Assembly (NCBI RefSeq): GCF_000011365.1
Contig: NC_004463.1
Span: 7,054,001-7,118,000, forward strand
Length of the DNA: 64,000 bases
Direction of reading: 5' to 3'
Origin: Bradyrhizobium diazoefficiens USDA 110
GTDB lineage: Bacteria; Pseudomonadota; Alphaproteobacteria; Rhizobiales; Xanthobacteraceae
The first letter of the stretch is position 1, and every line of letters begins with the position of its first letter. Of this stretch, positions 49,055 to 58,501 are shown one piece after another. The position numbers and the translations under genes are program-made. The notes under the pieces are model-generated. The model worked only from the letters and a program-made list of their open reading frames with translations. It had not been told where the DNA came from and did not search any database.

Positions 49055-50227
49055 CTAGAGGCCCAGTGCGGCGCGGCCGAGGCCGATGCGCGTGGAATCG
49101 TCCTGCGGCGTGTGCACGCGGCCGCACAGCACGTCGCGATAGTGCCGCTCCAATGGATTGGTGCGAGAGAGGCCGTGATTGCCGGTGAGCGACAGCGCGT
49201 CCTCGACGGCGGCCACGGCATTGTTGGTGACGGTGAGCTTGATCACATTGGACTCGGCCGCCGAGAGCTCGACACCGTCGTCGAAATCGTCGGCAAAAGA
49301 GGCGATCAGCCGCGCATTGACCGCGAGCCGGGCCTCGACGGCGCCGAGGATCTCCTGCGCACGCGGCAGAGTCGCGAGCGGCGCGCCAAGGCTGGCGGGG
49401 ACGCGTTGCTTCAGGAACGAGATCAGCCAGTCGCGCGCGGCCCGGGCGACACCGTCATAGATCGCGGCAACGAAGATGGCGTGCACGGTCGCCTGCGTGA
49501 CGTCAGGTCCGCGCCAATCGGTGGGCTTGCGGACATCGACCTCGGAATCGAGCGGGATCACGACGTCATCGAAGATGACGTCATGGCTGCCGCTGGCGCG
49601 CAGGCCGTGATGGTCCCATGTCTCGACGATGCGCGTGCCCGGCAGGCCCGCCGGCACCAGGAACTGTCCGACCCGCGGCTCCGCCTCGTCGGTCCGGGCC
49701 CAGACCAGATACCATTTCAGGATCGGCGATCCCGTCGAATAGATCTTGTGGCCGGTCAGGCGCCAGCCGGTCTCGGTGCGCCGCGCGATCGTCGCCGGCA
49801 GGCCGCCGCGCGCAGGCGAGCCGAGCTCGGGCTCGACGCGCAGCGCGTTGACAAGCGCCAGGCCTTCGACGCTCTCGCGCGCGAGCTTGCGCGACAGCCG
49901 CGCCGGCCAGGTCGGGCTGCGCGCCATGACGAGATGATTGATGTAGTGCATCGACAGCACCAGCGCGGTCGACGGATCGGCCTTGCCGATGATGCCGATG
50001 ACGCGCGCGGCGTAACGCGCGCCCGCTCCGCCGCCGCCATGGGCCGCCGGCACGGTCAGCGACAGCAGGCCCGCCTCGGACAGTTCGCGAAAGTTCTTGA
50101 ACGGAAAGCTGCCGGTGCGGTCGTGCTCGGCCGCGCGCGCGGCGAAGGCCTCGGCCAGCGCCTCGGCGCGGGCGACGTAGTCGCGTTCGCTATGAGCCAG
50201 GCGGCCTTTGGCTATGGAGGTCACCAT
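49055..50227 (-). CDS. Acyl-CoA dehydrogenase-like flavin monooxygenase (SfnB/DszC type)
   Basis: A 390-residue member of the acyl-CoA dehydrogenase fold. LSEAGLLSLTVPAAHGGGGA, GHKIYSTGSPILKWYLVWAR and WDHHGLRASGSHDVIFDDVV are typical of the SfnB/DszC branch, which act in organosulfur metabolism rather than fatty-acid oxidation. Its start overlaps the SsuB stop by seven bases. With the SsuD-like enzyme it probably oxidises a sulfone, sulfoxide or sulfonate. Confidence 0.87.
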   Translation of the reverse strand: MVTSIAKGRLAHSERDYVARAEALAEAFAARAAEHDRTGSFPFKNFRELSEAGLLSLTVPAAHGGGGAGARYAARVIGIIGKADPSTALVLSMHYINHLVMARSPTWPARLSRKLARESVEGLALVNALRVEPELGSPARGGLPATIARRTETGWRLTGHKIYSTGSPILKWYLVWARTDEAEPRVGQFLVPAGLPGTRIVETWDHHGLRASGSHDVIFDDVVIPLDSEVDVRKPTDWRGPDVTQATVHAIFVAAIYDGVARAARDWLISFLKQRVPASLGAPLATLPRAQEILGAVEARLAVNARLIASFADDFDDGVELSAAESNVIKLTVTNNAVAAVEDALSLTGNHGLSRTNPLERHYRDVLCGRVHTPQDDSTRIGLGRAALGL

Positions 50228-51021
50228 GTCGCATCCAGTCCCAGAAGGCCGAGGATCTGGCGCCGCAGGTCGGCCAGATACGGATCGCCGCGATGGCGTG
50301 GATAGGGCCGGTCGACGCGGATGTCGGCCTTCACCCGCGCGGGACGGTCGCTGAAGACGATGACGCGGTTGGCGAGCACCAGGGCCTCCTCGGCGTCGTG
50401 CGTCACCAGCAACGTGGTAAAGCCCTTGCGCTGCCAGAGCGCGACGATCTCGGCCTGCATGGTGATGCGGGTGAGCGAGTCGAGCTTGCCGAGTGGCTCG
50501 TCGAGGATCAGGATTTTGGGATCGTTGACCAGTGCACGCGCCAGCGCGACGCGCTGCGCCATGCCGCCGGAGAGCTGGTGCGGATAGGCGTTGCGGAATG
50601 ACGCAAGGCCGACCAGATCGAGCGCGTCATCCACGCGCTGCCGCTGGCTCTTGAGGATGCCCTGGGCCTCGAGGCCCAGGGCGACGTTGTCCCAGACCGA
50701 CCGCCAGGGAAACAGGGTCGGATCCTGGAACACGACGACGCGCGAAGGATGCGGCCGGGTGATGCGGGCCTCGTCCTCACGCAGCGTCCCCGCCTTGGGC
50801 TTGTCGAGACCGGCGACGAGCCGCAGCAGGGTCGACTTGCCGCAGCCGGAGGGGCCGAGCAGCGCGACGAACTCGCCCGGCTCGACCGAGATGCTGACGT
50901 CGCTCAACACCGGCAGCTCGGCACCGTCGATGTCGAAGGCATGGCTGACCTGCTCGATGTCGAGCGCGGCGCCGGCGGCGGGATGCGTGGCGACTTCGGC
51001 CAGTGCGGCTGCGGCTACCAT
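50221..51021 (-). CDS. ssuB: Sulfonate/nitrate-type ABC ATP-binding protein (SsuB)
   Basis: A 266-residue ATPase. Walker A GPSGCGKST, signature LSGGMAQ and Walker B ILILDEPLGKLDSLTR are of the SsuB/TauB type. ATG 51021 overlaps the SsuC stop, and the longer ORF to 51720 is out-of-frame SsuC sequence. It powers uptake through SsuC. Confidence 0.93.
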   Translation of the reverse strand: MVAAAALAEVATHPAAGAALDIEQVSHAFDIDGAELPVLSDVSISVEPGEFVALLGPSGCGKSTLLRLVAGLDKPKAGTLREDEARITRPHPSRVVVFQDPTLFPWRSVWDNVALGLEAQGILKSQRQRVDDALDLVGLASFRNAYPHQLSGGMAQRVALARALVNDPKILILDEPLGKLDSLTRITMQAEIVALWQRKGFTTLLVTHDAEEALVLANRVIVFSDRPARVKADIRVDRPYPRHRGDPYLADLRRQILGLLGLDATW

Positions 51022-52037
51022 TTCACGGTCCCCTTCTGCCAGACCAGGAGGCGATCGCGGATCGCGAACAGCAGCGTGATCGCGCCGGAGCAGAGCAGCG
51101 ACATCACGATCAGCGCCGCGTACATGTTGGCGTAAGCCGCCCAGCCCTGCGCCCATTGCAGATACCAGCCGAGGCCGGCCTTGACGCCGATCATCTCGGC
51201 AACGACGAGCACGGCGAAGGACGAGCCGAGCCCCATGAACAGGCCGACGAACACGTGCGGGAGCGCGGCGGGGATCGCCACCTTCAGCACCAGGAAGGAC
51301 GGCTTTGCGCCCAGCGTGCGCGCGACGTCGTAATAGGCGTTGCTGACGCTCGCGACGCCCGACCAGGTCAGCACGGTGACGGGAAAGCCGGTCGCCAGCG
51401 CGATCAGGAAGGTCGAGGCGCTCCAGCTCGACGGGAAGGTGAAGAAGGCAATCGGCAGCCAGGCGGTCGCCGGCAGCGGGCCGATGAAGCGCAGCACCGG
51501 ATGCACCCAATAGCCAACCGCACGCGACCAGCCGATCGAGACGCCGGTCAGGAATCCTATCGTGGCGCCGATCAGATAGCCGCCGAGCTGGAGCTTGACC
51601 GAGGCGAAGACGCTGTCGAGCAGCTTGGGCAGGTCGTCGGTGTAGACCTCGATGATCGACTGCGGCGGCGGAAAGAACGGCAGCGGCAACCAGGCGAATT
51701 TTGCGGTGGCGACTTCCCACAAGGTCAGGAAGGCACCGAGCGCGACGAGCCAGGGCGCGCGCTTATGCAACGCCTTGCCCGCCGAGCCGAGATAGTCTGC
51801 ACCGACGGTGCCGAACAACGCGACGGCCGCGATGACGAAGGCGGCGATGCCGAGCGAATGGGTGCGCGACCAGTCGCCGACATCTTCCCACCACAGGCAG
51901 GACAGGCCGAAGGCGATCCAGGCGACGCTGGCAAGAATACCGACGCCGGATTCACGGACCCAGCTCGCAAGCAGCGGCGCGCGGGCGAGGCGCGGTGCGC
52001 CGGAGGCAAGGCCGTCAGACAGCGAATACGTCGACAT
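51015..52037 (-). CDS. ssuC: Sulfonate/nitrate-type ABC permease (SsuC)
   Basis: A 340-residue permease, longer than the usual 260-280 because of an N-terminal extension of about 70 residues carrying two extra hydrophobic segments (VAWIAFGLSCLWWED, GIAAFVIAAVALFGTVGA). The core has the binding-protein-dependent transport domain with the EAA-like VASVSNAYYDVARTLGAKPS loop. Starts overlap neighbouring genes on both sides. Confidence 0.9.
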   Translation of the reverse strand: MSTYSLSDGLASGAPRLARAPLLASWVRESGVGILASVAWIAFGLSCLWWEDVGDWSRTHSLGIAAFVIAAVALFGTVGADYLGSAGKALHKRAPWLVALGAFLTLWEVATAKFAWLPLPFFPPPQSIIEVYTDDLPKLLDSVFASVKLQLGGYLIGATIGFLTGVSIGWSRAVGYWVHPVLRFIGPLPATAWLPIAFFTFPSSWSASTFLIALATGFPVTVLTWSGVASVSNAYYDVARTLGAKPSFLVLKVAIPAALPHVFVGLFMGLGSSFAVLVVAEMIGVKAGLGWYLQWAQGWAAYANMYAALIVMSLLCSGAITLLFAIRDRLLVWQKGTVKW

Positions 52038-53115
52038 AGATGCGCTCCGCGAATTTGGCAGTATCGGTGCTCTGCTTGAAGACCTGCACGCTCTTCAGGT
52101 CGTCGGCATAGGCCTTGAGCTCGCGCTTCAGCACTTCGCCGACGGGATGATGGTGGTGGGTGTGGTAGCGCACCATGCCCTCGATATCGGCGAGCGTCGC
52201 CGCTTTCGGTGCGTAGGGCTGGAACGATTTCGCGGCCACCGTCGGGTTCTGCGAGGTGAACATCGCGGCATCGAGCAGCGCCTGCGTGATGGCGCGCGCG
52301 ACCTGCGGCTCCTCGCGCACCAGGCTGCCGCGCACGCCGACGATGCAGCAGCTCTTGTCGCGGTATTCGCCGTCGAGATTGGAGGCGACTTCCTTGTACT
52401 GGCTGTCCTTCAGCCAGAGATAGGCGAGCGGATCGGACGACAGGAAGGCCTGAACCTCGCCCTTCTCGACCGCGACGTTGAGCAGATTGCCGGGATAGGC
52501 GCGCCAGTCGACGTCCTTGACCGGGTCGATGCCGAGCTTTGCCAACTGGATCGAGAAGAAGTTCTTGTCGGGACCGGCGAGATCGCCGACCGCGACGGTC
52601 TTGCCCTTGAGATCGGCGAGCCTGGCGACGCCGGAATCGGTGCGCGTCAGCACGCGCATGCAGCCGCCATGGGTGCCGGCGGCGATCTTGACGTCAAAGC
52701 CCTGCTCCAGCGGCTTCAGCCAGCGCAGCGCCATGCCGAGACCGGCATCGCTCTTGCCGGTCGCGATCGCTTCAAGGAGCTGGTCGGTCGAGCCGGAATA
52801 ATTGACGAGCTCGACGTCGAGATTGTGCTTCTGGAAGAAGCCGTGCTCGATGGCGACGGGCAGCGGTGCGAGGCAGACCGCACCGGCATTCCACGACAGC
52901 TTTAGCTTACGCGGGGCACCCGTCAGCGCGGGCGCGTCAGATGCCATCCGGCACAGCGGGAACTCGGAAAAATCGATGCCGGATCCGATCGGCTGCGGCG
53001 CGAAGGCCTGTGCGCCGAGCGCACCGAGCGGTGCGGCGAAAGCCGCAGCCAACCCCGCCTGGAGCAGATGGCGACGGTGGAGACTCGATCCGCCGCGCTT
53101 GTTCTCGTTGTTCAT
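52015..53115 (-). CDS. ABC substrate-binding protein, NrtA/SsuA-type
   Basis: A 366-residue receptor and first gene of the leftward operon. A Tat-like leader is visible (SLHRRHLLQAGLAAAFAAPL). The mature part has LKLSWNAGAVCLAPLPVAIE, HNLDVELVNYSGSTDQLLEA and VAVGDLAGPDKNFFSIQLAK. It is of a different subtype from the receptor that ends the operon. It overlaps the SsuC start by 23 bases. An inverted repeat lies 38 bases upstream. Confidence 0.9.
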   Translation of the reverse strand: MNNENKRGGSSLHRRHLLQAGLAAAFAAPLGALGAQAFAPQPIGSGIDFSEFPLCRMASDAPALTGAPRKLKLSWNAGAVCLAPLPVAIEHGFFQKHNLDVELVNYSGSTDQLLEAIATGKSDAGLGMALRWLKPLEQGFDVKIAAGTHGGCMRVLTRTDSGVARLADLKGKTVAVGDLAGPDKNFFSIQLAKLGIDPVKDVDWRAYPGNLLNVAVEKGEVQAFLSSDPLAYLWLKDSQYKEVASNLDGEYRDKSCCIVGVRGSLVREEPQVARAITQALLDAAMFTSQNPTVAAKSFQPYAPKAATLADIEGMVRYHTHHHHPVGEVLKRELKAYADDLKSVQVFKQSTDTAKFAERIYVDVFAV

Positions 53116-53152
53116 CGGGCCCTGGCTCCTGCGCTGGCACGTCTCCGCCGTT

Positions 53153-53175
53153 TGCGCAACGAATGTCGTTGCGCA
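53153..53175. promoter_or_regulatory. Perfect inverted repeat upstream of the organosulfur operon
   Basis: TGCGCAACGA and TCGTTGCGCA, 10 bp each with a three-base spacer (ATG), lie 38 bases before the start of the first receptor gene. Position and symmetry suggest a dimeric regulator site; no U tract follows in either direction. No regulator gene is adjacent. Confidence 0.5.
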
Positions 53176-53593
53176 TGTTCCGTACGGAGCTGCGTTGAGA
53201 GAATGTTTTTCCGTCGGCGCTTCCGGCGCCGCGTTGATGCGATGCGCAAATCATGCGGCGCGCTCGCCGCATCGTCAATGAAATGGAATTTCGAATGTTG
53301 CGCGAAGCGAAGTCATTCTCTCCATCGTCGCGTGCAGGAACGGTGAAAGGATTTTCGCGGCCGGGTCCGTTTGTAATCTCCATCACGACTGCGGCATCCG
53401 CATCGTTGCAGCGGTGCTTTGCAGCCGGCGCACGTCGCTTTCTCGAAAGCGATCGTTCGTTGAAACGTCCTTGCCGATCGCGCGCGCAATACGGTTGGCC
53501 ATTTCATTGACTGCGCATCGCGCGCTCATAGACTTGATCGTCCCGCTGCATCGTTCGCTCACGCGCCGTGAGCAAACCAACAAGACAGATCAC
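53176..53593. other. Divergent control region between two organosulfur units
   Basis: About 420 bases with no protein-like ORF. It separates the leftward operon from the rightward paralogous receptor gene. It should hold promoters for both; no convincing -35/-10 pair was identified. Confidence 0.5.
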
Positions 53594-54580
53594 ATGAGCA
53601 TCAACTCTTCCTCTCTCGATCATTCCCTGACGCGCCGGCTTGCGGCGTCGCTGCTGGCGGCCGCCATCACCTTGTCGACGGCGGCCGCATCGTTCGCGGC
53701 CGACACCGTCGTGCTGCGCGTCGGCGACCAGAAGGGCGGCAATCGCTCGCTGCTGGAGATCTCCGGCTACGCGAAGGACCTGCCCTACAAGATCGAATGG
53801 TCGGAATTCCCGGCGGCAGCTCCGATCCTCGAAGCGCTCAATGCGGGCGCGCTCGACGTCGGCTACACCGGCGATCTGTCCTTCCTGTCGGTCTATGCGG
53901 CGGGTGCGCCGATCAAGGCGATCGGCGGCACGCGCTCGGATGCGAAGACGCAGGCGATCCTCGTGCGGCAGGATTCGCCGATCAAGTCGGCCGCCGACCT
54001 CAGGGGCAAGCGCCTCGCCGGCACGCGCGGCGGCTGGGGTCAGTTCTTGATCGACGCGACGCTGGAGAAGGCGCAGATCAAGCTGGAGGACGCGACGTTC
54101 GCGCCGCTCGGCCCCGTGGATGCCAAGATCGCGCTGGTGGCGGGCTCGATCGACGCCTGGGCGGTGTGGGAGCCCTACGTCTCCTACGCGACGCTGAAGG
54201 ACAAGGCCCGCGTGATCGCCGACGGCGACGGCCTGACGCCGACGATCACCTTCATCGTCGCCTCCGACAATGCCATCGCCACCAAGCGCGCGGCGGTGCA
54301 AGACCTGGTGCAGCGGTTGAACAAGGCACGGCTGTGGTCACTGGATCATGTTGCCGAATACGCCACGAGCACGGCCGAGCTGACCAGGCTGCCGGAGGAC
54401 GTGCTGCAGTCGGCCTACACCGCGCAACGCACCAGCCCGATCGTGATCGACGAGAACGTGTTGAAGGAGATCCAGGCAGCTTCGGACCGCTCGACGCGCT
54501 ACGGCATCCTGCCGAAGAAGCTCGACGTCAACCAAGCCGTCGACCGCAGCTTCACCGCGGCGGCCGCCGGGTCGAACTAG
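53594..54580 (+). CDS. Sulfonate-type ABC substrate-binding protein (paralogue)
   Basis: A 328-residue receptor. ATG 53594 opens a signal peptide (RRLAASLLAAAITLSTAAAS). VVLRVGDQKGGNRSLLEISG, DLPYKIEWSEFPAAAPILEA, SIDAWAVWEPYVSYATL and the end AVDRSFTAAA align along the whole length with the receptor at 46989-47927, so the two arose by duplication. No permease follows it; it may share SsuBC of the divergent operon (inference). Confidence 0.92.
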   Translation: MSINSSSLDHSLTRRLAASLLAAAITLSTAAASFAADTVVLRVGDQKGGNRSLLEISGYAKDLPYKIEWSEFPAAAPILEALNAGALDVGYTGDLSFLSVYAAGAPIKAIGGTRSDAKTQAILVRQDSPIKSAADLRGKRLAGTRGGWGQFLIDATLEKAQIKLEDATFAPLGPVDAKIALVAGSIDAWAVWEPYVSYATLKDKARVIADGDGLTPTITFIVASDNAIATKRAAVQDLVQRLNKARLWSLDHVAEYATSTAELTRLPEDVLQSAYTAQRTSPIVIDENVLKEIQAASDRSTRYGILPKKLDVNQAVDRSFTAAAAGSN

Positions 54581-54594
54581 GCGGAGGCGGCGGG

Positions 54595-54693
54595 ATGCGC
54601 AGGCTTCGCCTCAAGGCCGGCCCGCTGCATCTCGCCGCGATCGTGCTCGCGCATCTCGCCTGCATGAGCCTGATCGTGTGGCTCTCGCTTTAA
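54595..54693 (+). CDS. 32-residue single-span membrane microprotein
   Basis: ATG 54595 lies 14 bases after the receptor stop with a strong GGCGGAGGCGGCGGG upstream. It encodes a short basic start (MRRLRLKAG) and a membrane segment, LHLAAIVLAHLACMSLIVWL, ending in SL. Too short for most annotation. Such peptides can attach to ABC transporters, and its place in the receptor's operon would fit, but nothing shows this directly. Confidence 0.45.
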   Translation: MRRLRLKAGPLHLAAIVLAHLACMSLIVWLSL

Positions 54694-54699
54694 CCGCGA

Positions 54700-55128
54700 T
54701 CACCAATATCCGCGGTAGTACGGGCGCGCATACGGCCGATAATAGCCGTAATAGGGCCGATAGACCCGGCGGTAGCCATAGTATCGCGGATAGGCATAGG
54801 CCGGCCCGTAGCCGTAATAGGCCGGCGCATAACCATAGCCATATCCAGGATAACCATAGCCACCGTAATACGGGCCGCCGCCGTAATAGCCGTAGCCGTA
54901 AGGCGCGCTGCTGGCGATGGCGCCGCCGATGATCGCGCCGACCGCGAGGCCGCCGAGGCCCCATCCCCAGCCGCCGCCGCGCCAGTGCACCTGCGTGACG
55001 TCGTCGCCGGCCGCAGCCTTCATGGCCGCGACATTGGTCGGCATCGGGGCTGCTGCGGCCTGCCCGATTTGGCCGGCCATGACCGCACCTGCCAGCGAAC
55101 AGGCAATTGCCGTTGTCCAGATCCTCAT
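54700..55128 (-). CDS. Exported Gly/Tyr-rich protein
   Basis: A 142-residue protein with a signal peptide (WTTAIACSLAGAVMAGQIGQ...). It has a short Gly-Trp stretch (HWRGGGWGWGLGGLAVGAII) that may be membrane-active, then a 70-residue tail dominated by Tyr, Gly, Pro and Arg (GYGYYGGGPYYGGYGYPGYG). Low complexity; common in Bradyrhizobium-type genomes and of unknown function. It faces the small membrane ORF convergently. Confidence 0.75.
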   Translation of the reverse strand: MRIWTTAIACSLAGAVMAGQIGQAAAAPMPTNVAAMKAAAGDDVTQVHWRGGGWGWGLGGLAVGAIIGGAIASSAPYGYGYYGGGPYYGGYGYPGYGYGYAPAYYGYGPAYAYPRYYGYRRVYRPYYGYYRPYARPYYRGYW

Positions 55129-55462
55129 CGTCTTGCTCCCTCTCGGACGTTTCGCCTGGAAAAAGGATCGCAGGCATATGATCGGGCATCCTTGCGCCAA
55201 GTCAAACGCTCGATTCTGCGTGCGGCGCACAAGAGAGCCCATGCATGCCTCAATTGTGGTCAGGCTCGCCGCGCCGGGATGACACCGATGCGACGGCACC
55301 TGCGCCGCGCACGACGGCAAAGCATTAAGCTTCCCGCGCGTTCGCAACCAACAACCACCTTCCCGATTTACTATTCGTACCGTTACTATTGGTTCCAATG
55401 GTGCGCGGCCGAGAGGCATCTCGCGAGGGCTCCGACTTGCGCCAGAAGAGTGGGAGGATGAC

Positions 55463-56725
55463 ATGAGTGCCGTCGGAAATGAGCCGCTCGCCCGTCAGGC
55501 GCTGGCGTTCGTCCTGGCTGGCGGACGCGGTAGCCGGCTTCTGGAGCTGACCGACCGGCGCGCCAAGCCGGCGGTCTATTTCGGCGGCAAGTCCCGCATC
55601 ATCGATTTCGCGCTGTCGAACGCGGTGAACTCCGGCATCCGCCGCATCGCGGTCGCCACCCAGTACAAGGCGCACAGCCTGATCCGGCATCTTCAGATGG
55701 GCTGGAACTTCTTCCGCCCGGAGCGCAACGAGAGCTTTGACATCCTGCCCGCGAGCCAGCGTGTCTCCGAGAACATGTGGTATGTCGGCACGGCGGACGC
55801 GATCTACCAGAACATCGACATCATCGAGTCGCACAACGCCCGCTTCATTGTCGTGCTCGCCGGCGACCATATCTACAAGATGGATTACGAGGTGATGCTG
55901 CGCCAGCACGTCGATAGCGGCGCCGACGTCACGGTCGGCTGCCTCGAAATGCCGCGCGCGGAATCCTCCGGCTTCGGCATCATGCATATCGACGAGAACG
56001 GCTGGATCCAGGAGTTCCTGGAAAAGCCGGCCGATCCGCCGCCGATGCCGGGCAAGCCGGACGTCTCGCTCGCCAGCATGGGCATCTACGTGTTCGATGC
56101 GAAATTCCTGTTCGACCAGCTCAAGCGCGACGCCGAGGACCCGAGCTCGAACCACGATTTCGGCAAGGACATCATTCCCTACATCGTCAAGAACGGCCGC
56201 GCGATCGCGCACCAGTTCTCGACCTCCTGCGTCCGCTCCGGCGACGATCCCCGCGCCTATTGGCGCGACGTCGGCACGGTCGACGCCTATTGGGCGGCTA
56301 ACATCGACCTCACCGACGTGGTGCCGGAGCTCGACCTGTTCGACCGCGCATGGCCGATCTGGTCCTACTCGGAGATCACGCCGCCCGCCAAGTTCGTCCA
56401 TGACGAGGAGAGCCGGCGCGGCCAGGCGGTGAGCTCGCTGGTCTCGGGCGGCTGCATCATCTCCGGCGCCTCGCTGCGCCGTTCGCTGCTGTTCACCGGC
56501 GTGCGCATCAACTCCTATGCCAATGTCGAGAACGCCGTGATCATGCCCTATGTGAATGTCGGGCGCGGGGCGCGGCTGAAGAACGTCGTGATCGACCGCG
56601 GCGTCGAGATTCCCGAGGGGCTCGTCATCGGCGAGGATCCCGAGCTCGATGCAAAACGCTTCCGCACCACCGAGCAGGGCATCTCCCTCATCACCCAACC
56701 GATGATCGACAGGCTGAATACATGA
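55463..56725 (+). CDS. glgC: Glucose-1-phosphate adenylyltransferase (GlgC)
   Basis: A 420-residue ADP-glucose pyrophosphorylase that makes ADP-glucose for glycogen. [20 protein letters not shown] is the nucleotide/PPi loop; [36 protein letters not shown] and FLEKPADPP follow; the C-terminal left-handed helix repeats begin near 370. GTGGGAGG precedes ATG 55463. Its stop overlaps the glgA start. Fructose-6-phosphate-type allosteric control is usual in alphaproteobacteria. Confidence 0.97.
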   Translation: MSAVGNEPLARQALAFVLAGGRGSRLLELTDRRAKPAVYFGGKSRIIDFALSNAVNSGIRRIAVATQYKAHSLIRHLQMGWNFFRPERNESFDILPASQRVSENMWYVGTADAIYQNIDIIESHNARFIVVLAGDHIYKMDYEVMLRQHVDSGADVTVGCLEMPRAESSGFGIMHIDENGWIQEFLEKPADPPPMPGKPDVSLASMGIYVFDAKFLFDQLKRDAEDPSSNHDFGKDIIPYIVKNGRAIAHQFSTSCVRSGDDPRAYWRDVGTVDAYWAANIDLTDVVPELDLFDRAWPIWSYSEITPPAKFVHDEESRRGQAVSSLVSGGCIISGASLRRSLLFTGVRINSYANVENAVIMPYVNVGRGARLKNVVIDRGVEIPEGLVIGEDPELDAKRFRTTEQGISLITQPMIDRLNT

Positions 56726-58170
56726 CGCCTGCTCGCGTCCTCGCGGTCGCCTCCGAAGTCTATCCCATCGTCAAGACCGGCGGCCTCGCGGATGTCGCCG
56801 GCGCGCTGCCGATTGCGCTGAAGGCGCACGGCGTCGAGATGCGCACCCTGATGCCGGGCTATCCCGACGTGATGCGGCTGCTCTCGGGCGCGGAGGAGAT
56901 CCGGCGCTGGCCGGATTATTTCGGCGGGCCGGGCCGGCTGCTCGCCGGCGCGCATGACGGGCTCGACCTGTTCGTGCTCGACGTGCCGCATCTCTACGCG
57001 CGGCCGGGCAACCCATACGTCACGACAGAGGGGGTCGACTGGCCGGACAACGGCGTGCGCTTTGCGGCGCTGTCGCGCGTGGCGGCCGACATCGGCCACG
57101 GACTCGTTCCGGCCTTCGTGCCCGACATCGTGCACGCCCATGACTGGCAGGCCGGGCTCGCGCCCGCTTATCTGCACTACGACAATCGTCCGCGGCCCGG
57201 CACCGTGATGACGATCCACAACATGGCCTATCAGGGCAAGTTCGCTCCTGAGCTGATCGGTGCGATCGGCCTGCCGTGGAGCTCCTTCGACGTCAACGGC
57301 CTCGAATATTTCGGCGGCATCAGCTTCCTGAAGGCCGGCCTGCAATTCGCCGATCGCATCACGACGGTGTCCCCGACCTACGCGCGTGAGATCCAGAGCG
57401 ACGAAGGCGGCATGGGGCTCGGCGGCCTGCTGCGCGCGCGCGCGGGCGCATTGAGCGGGATCCTCAACGGCATCGACATCGCGGTGTGGAATCCGCAGAC
57501 CGATTCGCACATCGCCTATCGGTTCGGCGCGGAGGACCTTACATTCCGCGCTGCGAACAAGGCGGTGCTTCAGCAACAATTCAATCTCGATTCCTCGGAC
57601 GAAGCCCCCCTGCTCGGCGTCATCAGCCGGCTGTCCTGGCAGAAGGGGCTCGATCTCCTGCTCGAGGCCATTCCGACCATTTTGGGCGAAGGCATGCAGC
57701 TCGCGCTGCTCGGCAGCGGCGACCGCGATCTCCAGGATCGCTATCAGGCCGCCGCCCGCGCGAATCCCGGCCGGATCGGGGTCGTAATCGGCTACGACGA
57801 GATCCTGGCGCATCTGATCCAGGCCGGCTCGGACGCGCTCATCGTGCCGTCGCGGTTCGAGCCGTGCGGCCTGACCCAGCTCTGCGCCCTGCGCTATGGC
57901 GCCGTGCCGATCGTCTCGCGCGTCGGCGGCCTCGAGGATACCATCGTCGATATCGGCGAGGCCGGCCGCGAGGCCACCGGCTTCAAGTTCGGCCCGGTGA
58001 CGGCGGATGCCCTCGCCGGCACGCTGCGCAAGGCCAACACGGCTTTCCACGACAAGCTGACCTGGCGGCAGCTGCAACGAAACGGCCTTGCGACCGACGT
58101 CTCCTGGCGCAGCCGCGCCGGCGACTATGCAGCGCTGTATCGGAGCCTGATCGAATCGCGCCGCGCCTAG
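56722..58170 (+). CDS. glgA: Glycogen synthase (GlgA)
   Basis: A 482-residue GT5 glycosyltransferase. [20 protein letters not shown] is the ADP-glucose-binding KxGGL motif; [26 protein letters not shown] and [20 protein letters not shown] are conserved. ATGA overlap with glgC couples the two. It elongates glycogen from ADP-glucose. glgB, glgX and glgP are not in the window. Confidence 0.97.
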   Translation: MTPARVLAVASEVYPIVKTGGLADVAGALPIALKAHGVEMRTLMPGYPDVMRLLSGAEEIRRWPDYFGGPGRLLAGAHDGLDLFVLDVPHLYARPGNPYVTTEGVDWPDNGVRFAALSRVAADIGHGLVPAFVPDIVHAHDWQAGLAPAYLHYDNRPRPGTVMTIHNMAYQGKFAPELIGAIGLPWSSFDVNGLEYFGGISFLKAGLQFADRITTVSPTYAREIQSDEGGMGLGGLLRARAGALSGILNGIDIAVWNPQTDSHIAYRFGAEDLTFRAANKAVLQQQFNLDSSDEAPLLGVISRLSWQKGLDLLLEAIPTILGEGMQLALLGSGDRDLQDRYQAAARANPGRIGVVIGYDEILAHLIQAGSDALIVPSRFEPCGLTQLCALRYGAVPIVSRVGGLEDTIVDIGEAGREATGFKFGPVTADALAGTLRKANTAFHDKLTWRQLQRNGLATDVSWRSRAGDYAALYRSLIESRRA

Positions 58171-58215
58171 CACGTACCGGCTGAGCCCACGCCGAATCCA
58201 TGTTATAGGATCGGC

Positions 58216-58476
58216 ATGGACCCGTTCTTGATCAAGCTGATCGGCTTTGCTGCCGCCACCTGCACCACCGTCGCCTACGCGCCGCAGTTCATCAAGGTCT
58301 TGAAGACCCGCTCGGCGCGCGACATCTCGCTCGGCATGTTCCTGGTCATGGTGCTGGGCCTGGCGCTCTGGCTGATCTACGGCCTGCTCAGCGGCGACGC
58401 GCCGCTGATCGCCTCGAACGCCGTCACCATGCTGCTCGCCGGCGGCATTCTGGTGATGAAGCTGAGATACGGCTGA
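58216..58476 (+). CDS. SemiSWEET-type sugar transporter
   Basis: An 86-residue membrane protein with three helices. TTVAYAPQFIKVLKTRSARD carries the PQ-loop motif of SemiSWEETs, which work as homodimers to move sugars down a gradient. It lies 45 bases after glgA on the same strand and may share its RNA, linking sugar movement with glycogen turnover (inference). Confidence 0.88.
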   Translation: MDPFLIKLIGFAAATCTTVAYAPQFIKVLKTRSARDISLGMFLVMVLGLALWLIYGLLSGDAPLIASNAVTMLLAGGILVMKLRYG

Positions 58477-58501
58477 GCTTCCTGATGCCTCGGATTCTTG
58501 T

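Noticed and set aside
48044..50305. A 753-codon open frame on the plus strand
   Set aside because: Antisense to the SsuD-like and SfnB-like genes; Arg/Asp/Gly-rich shadow sequence.
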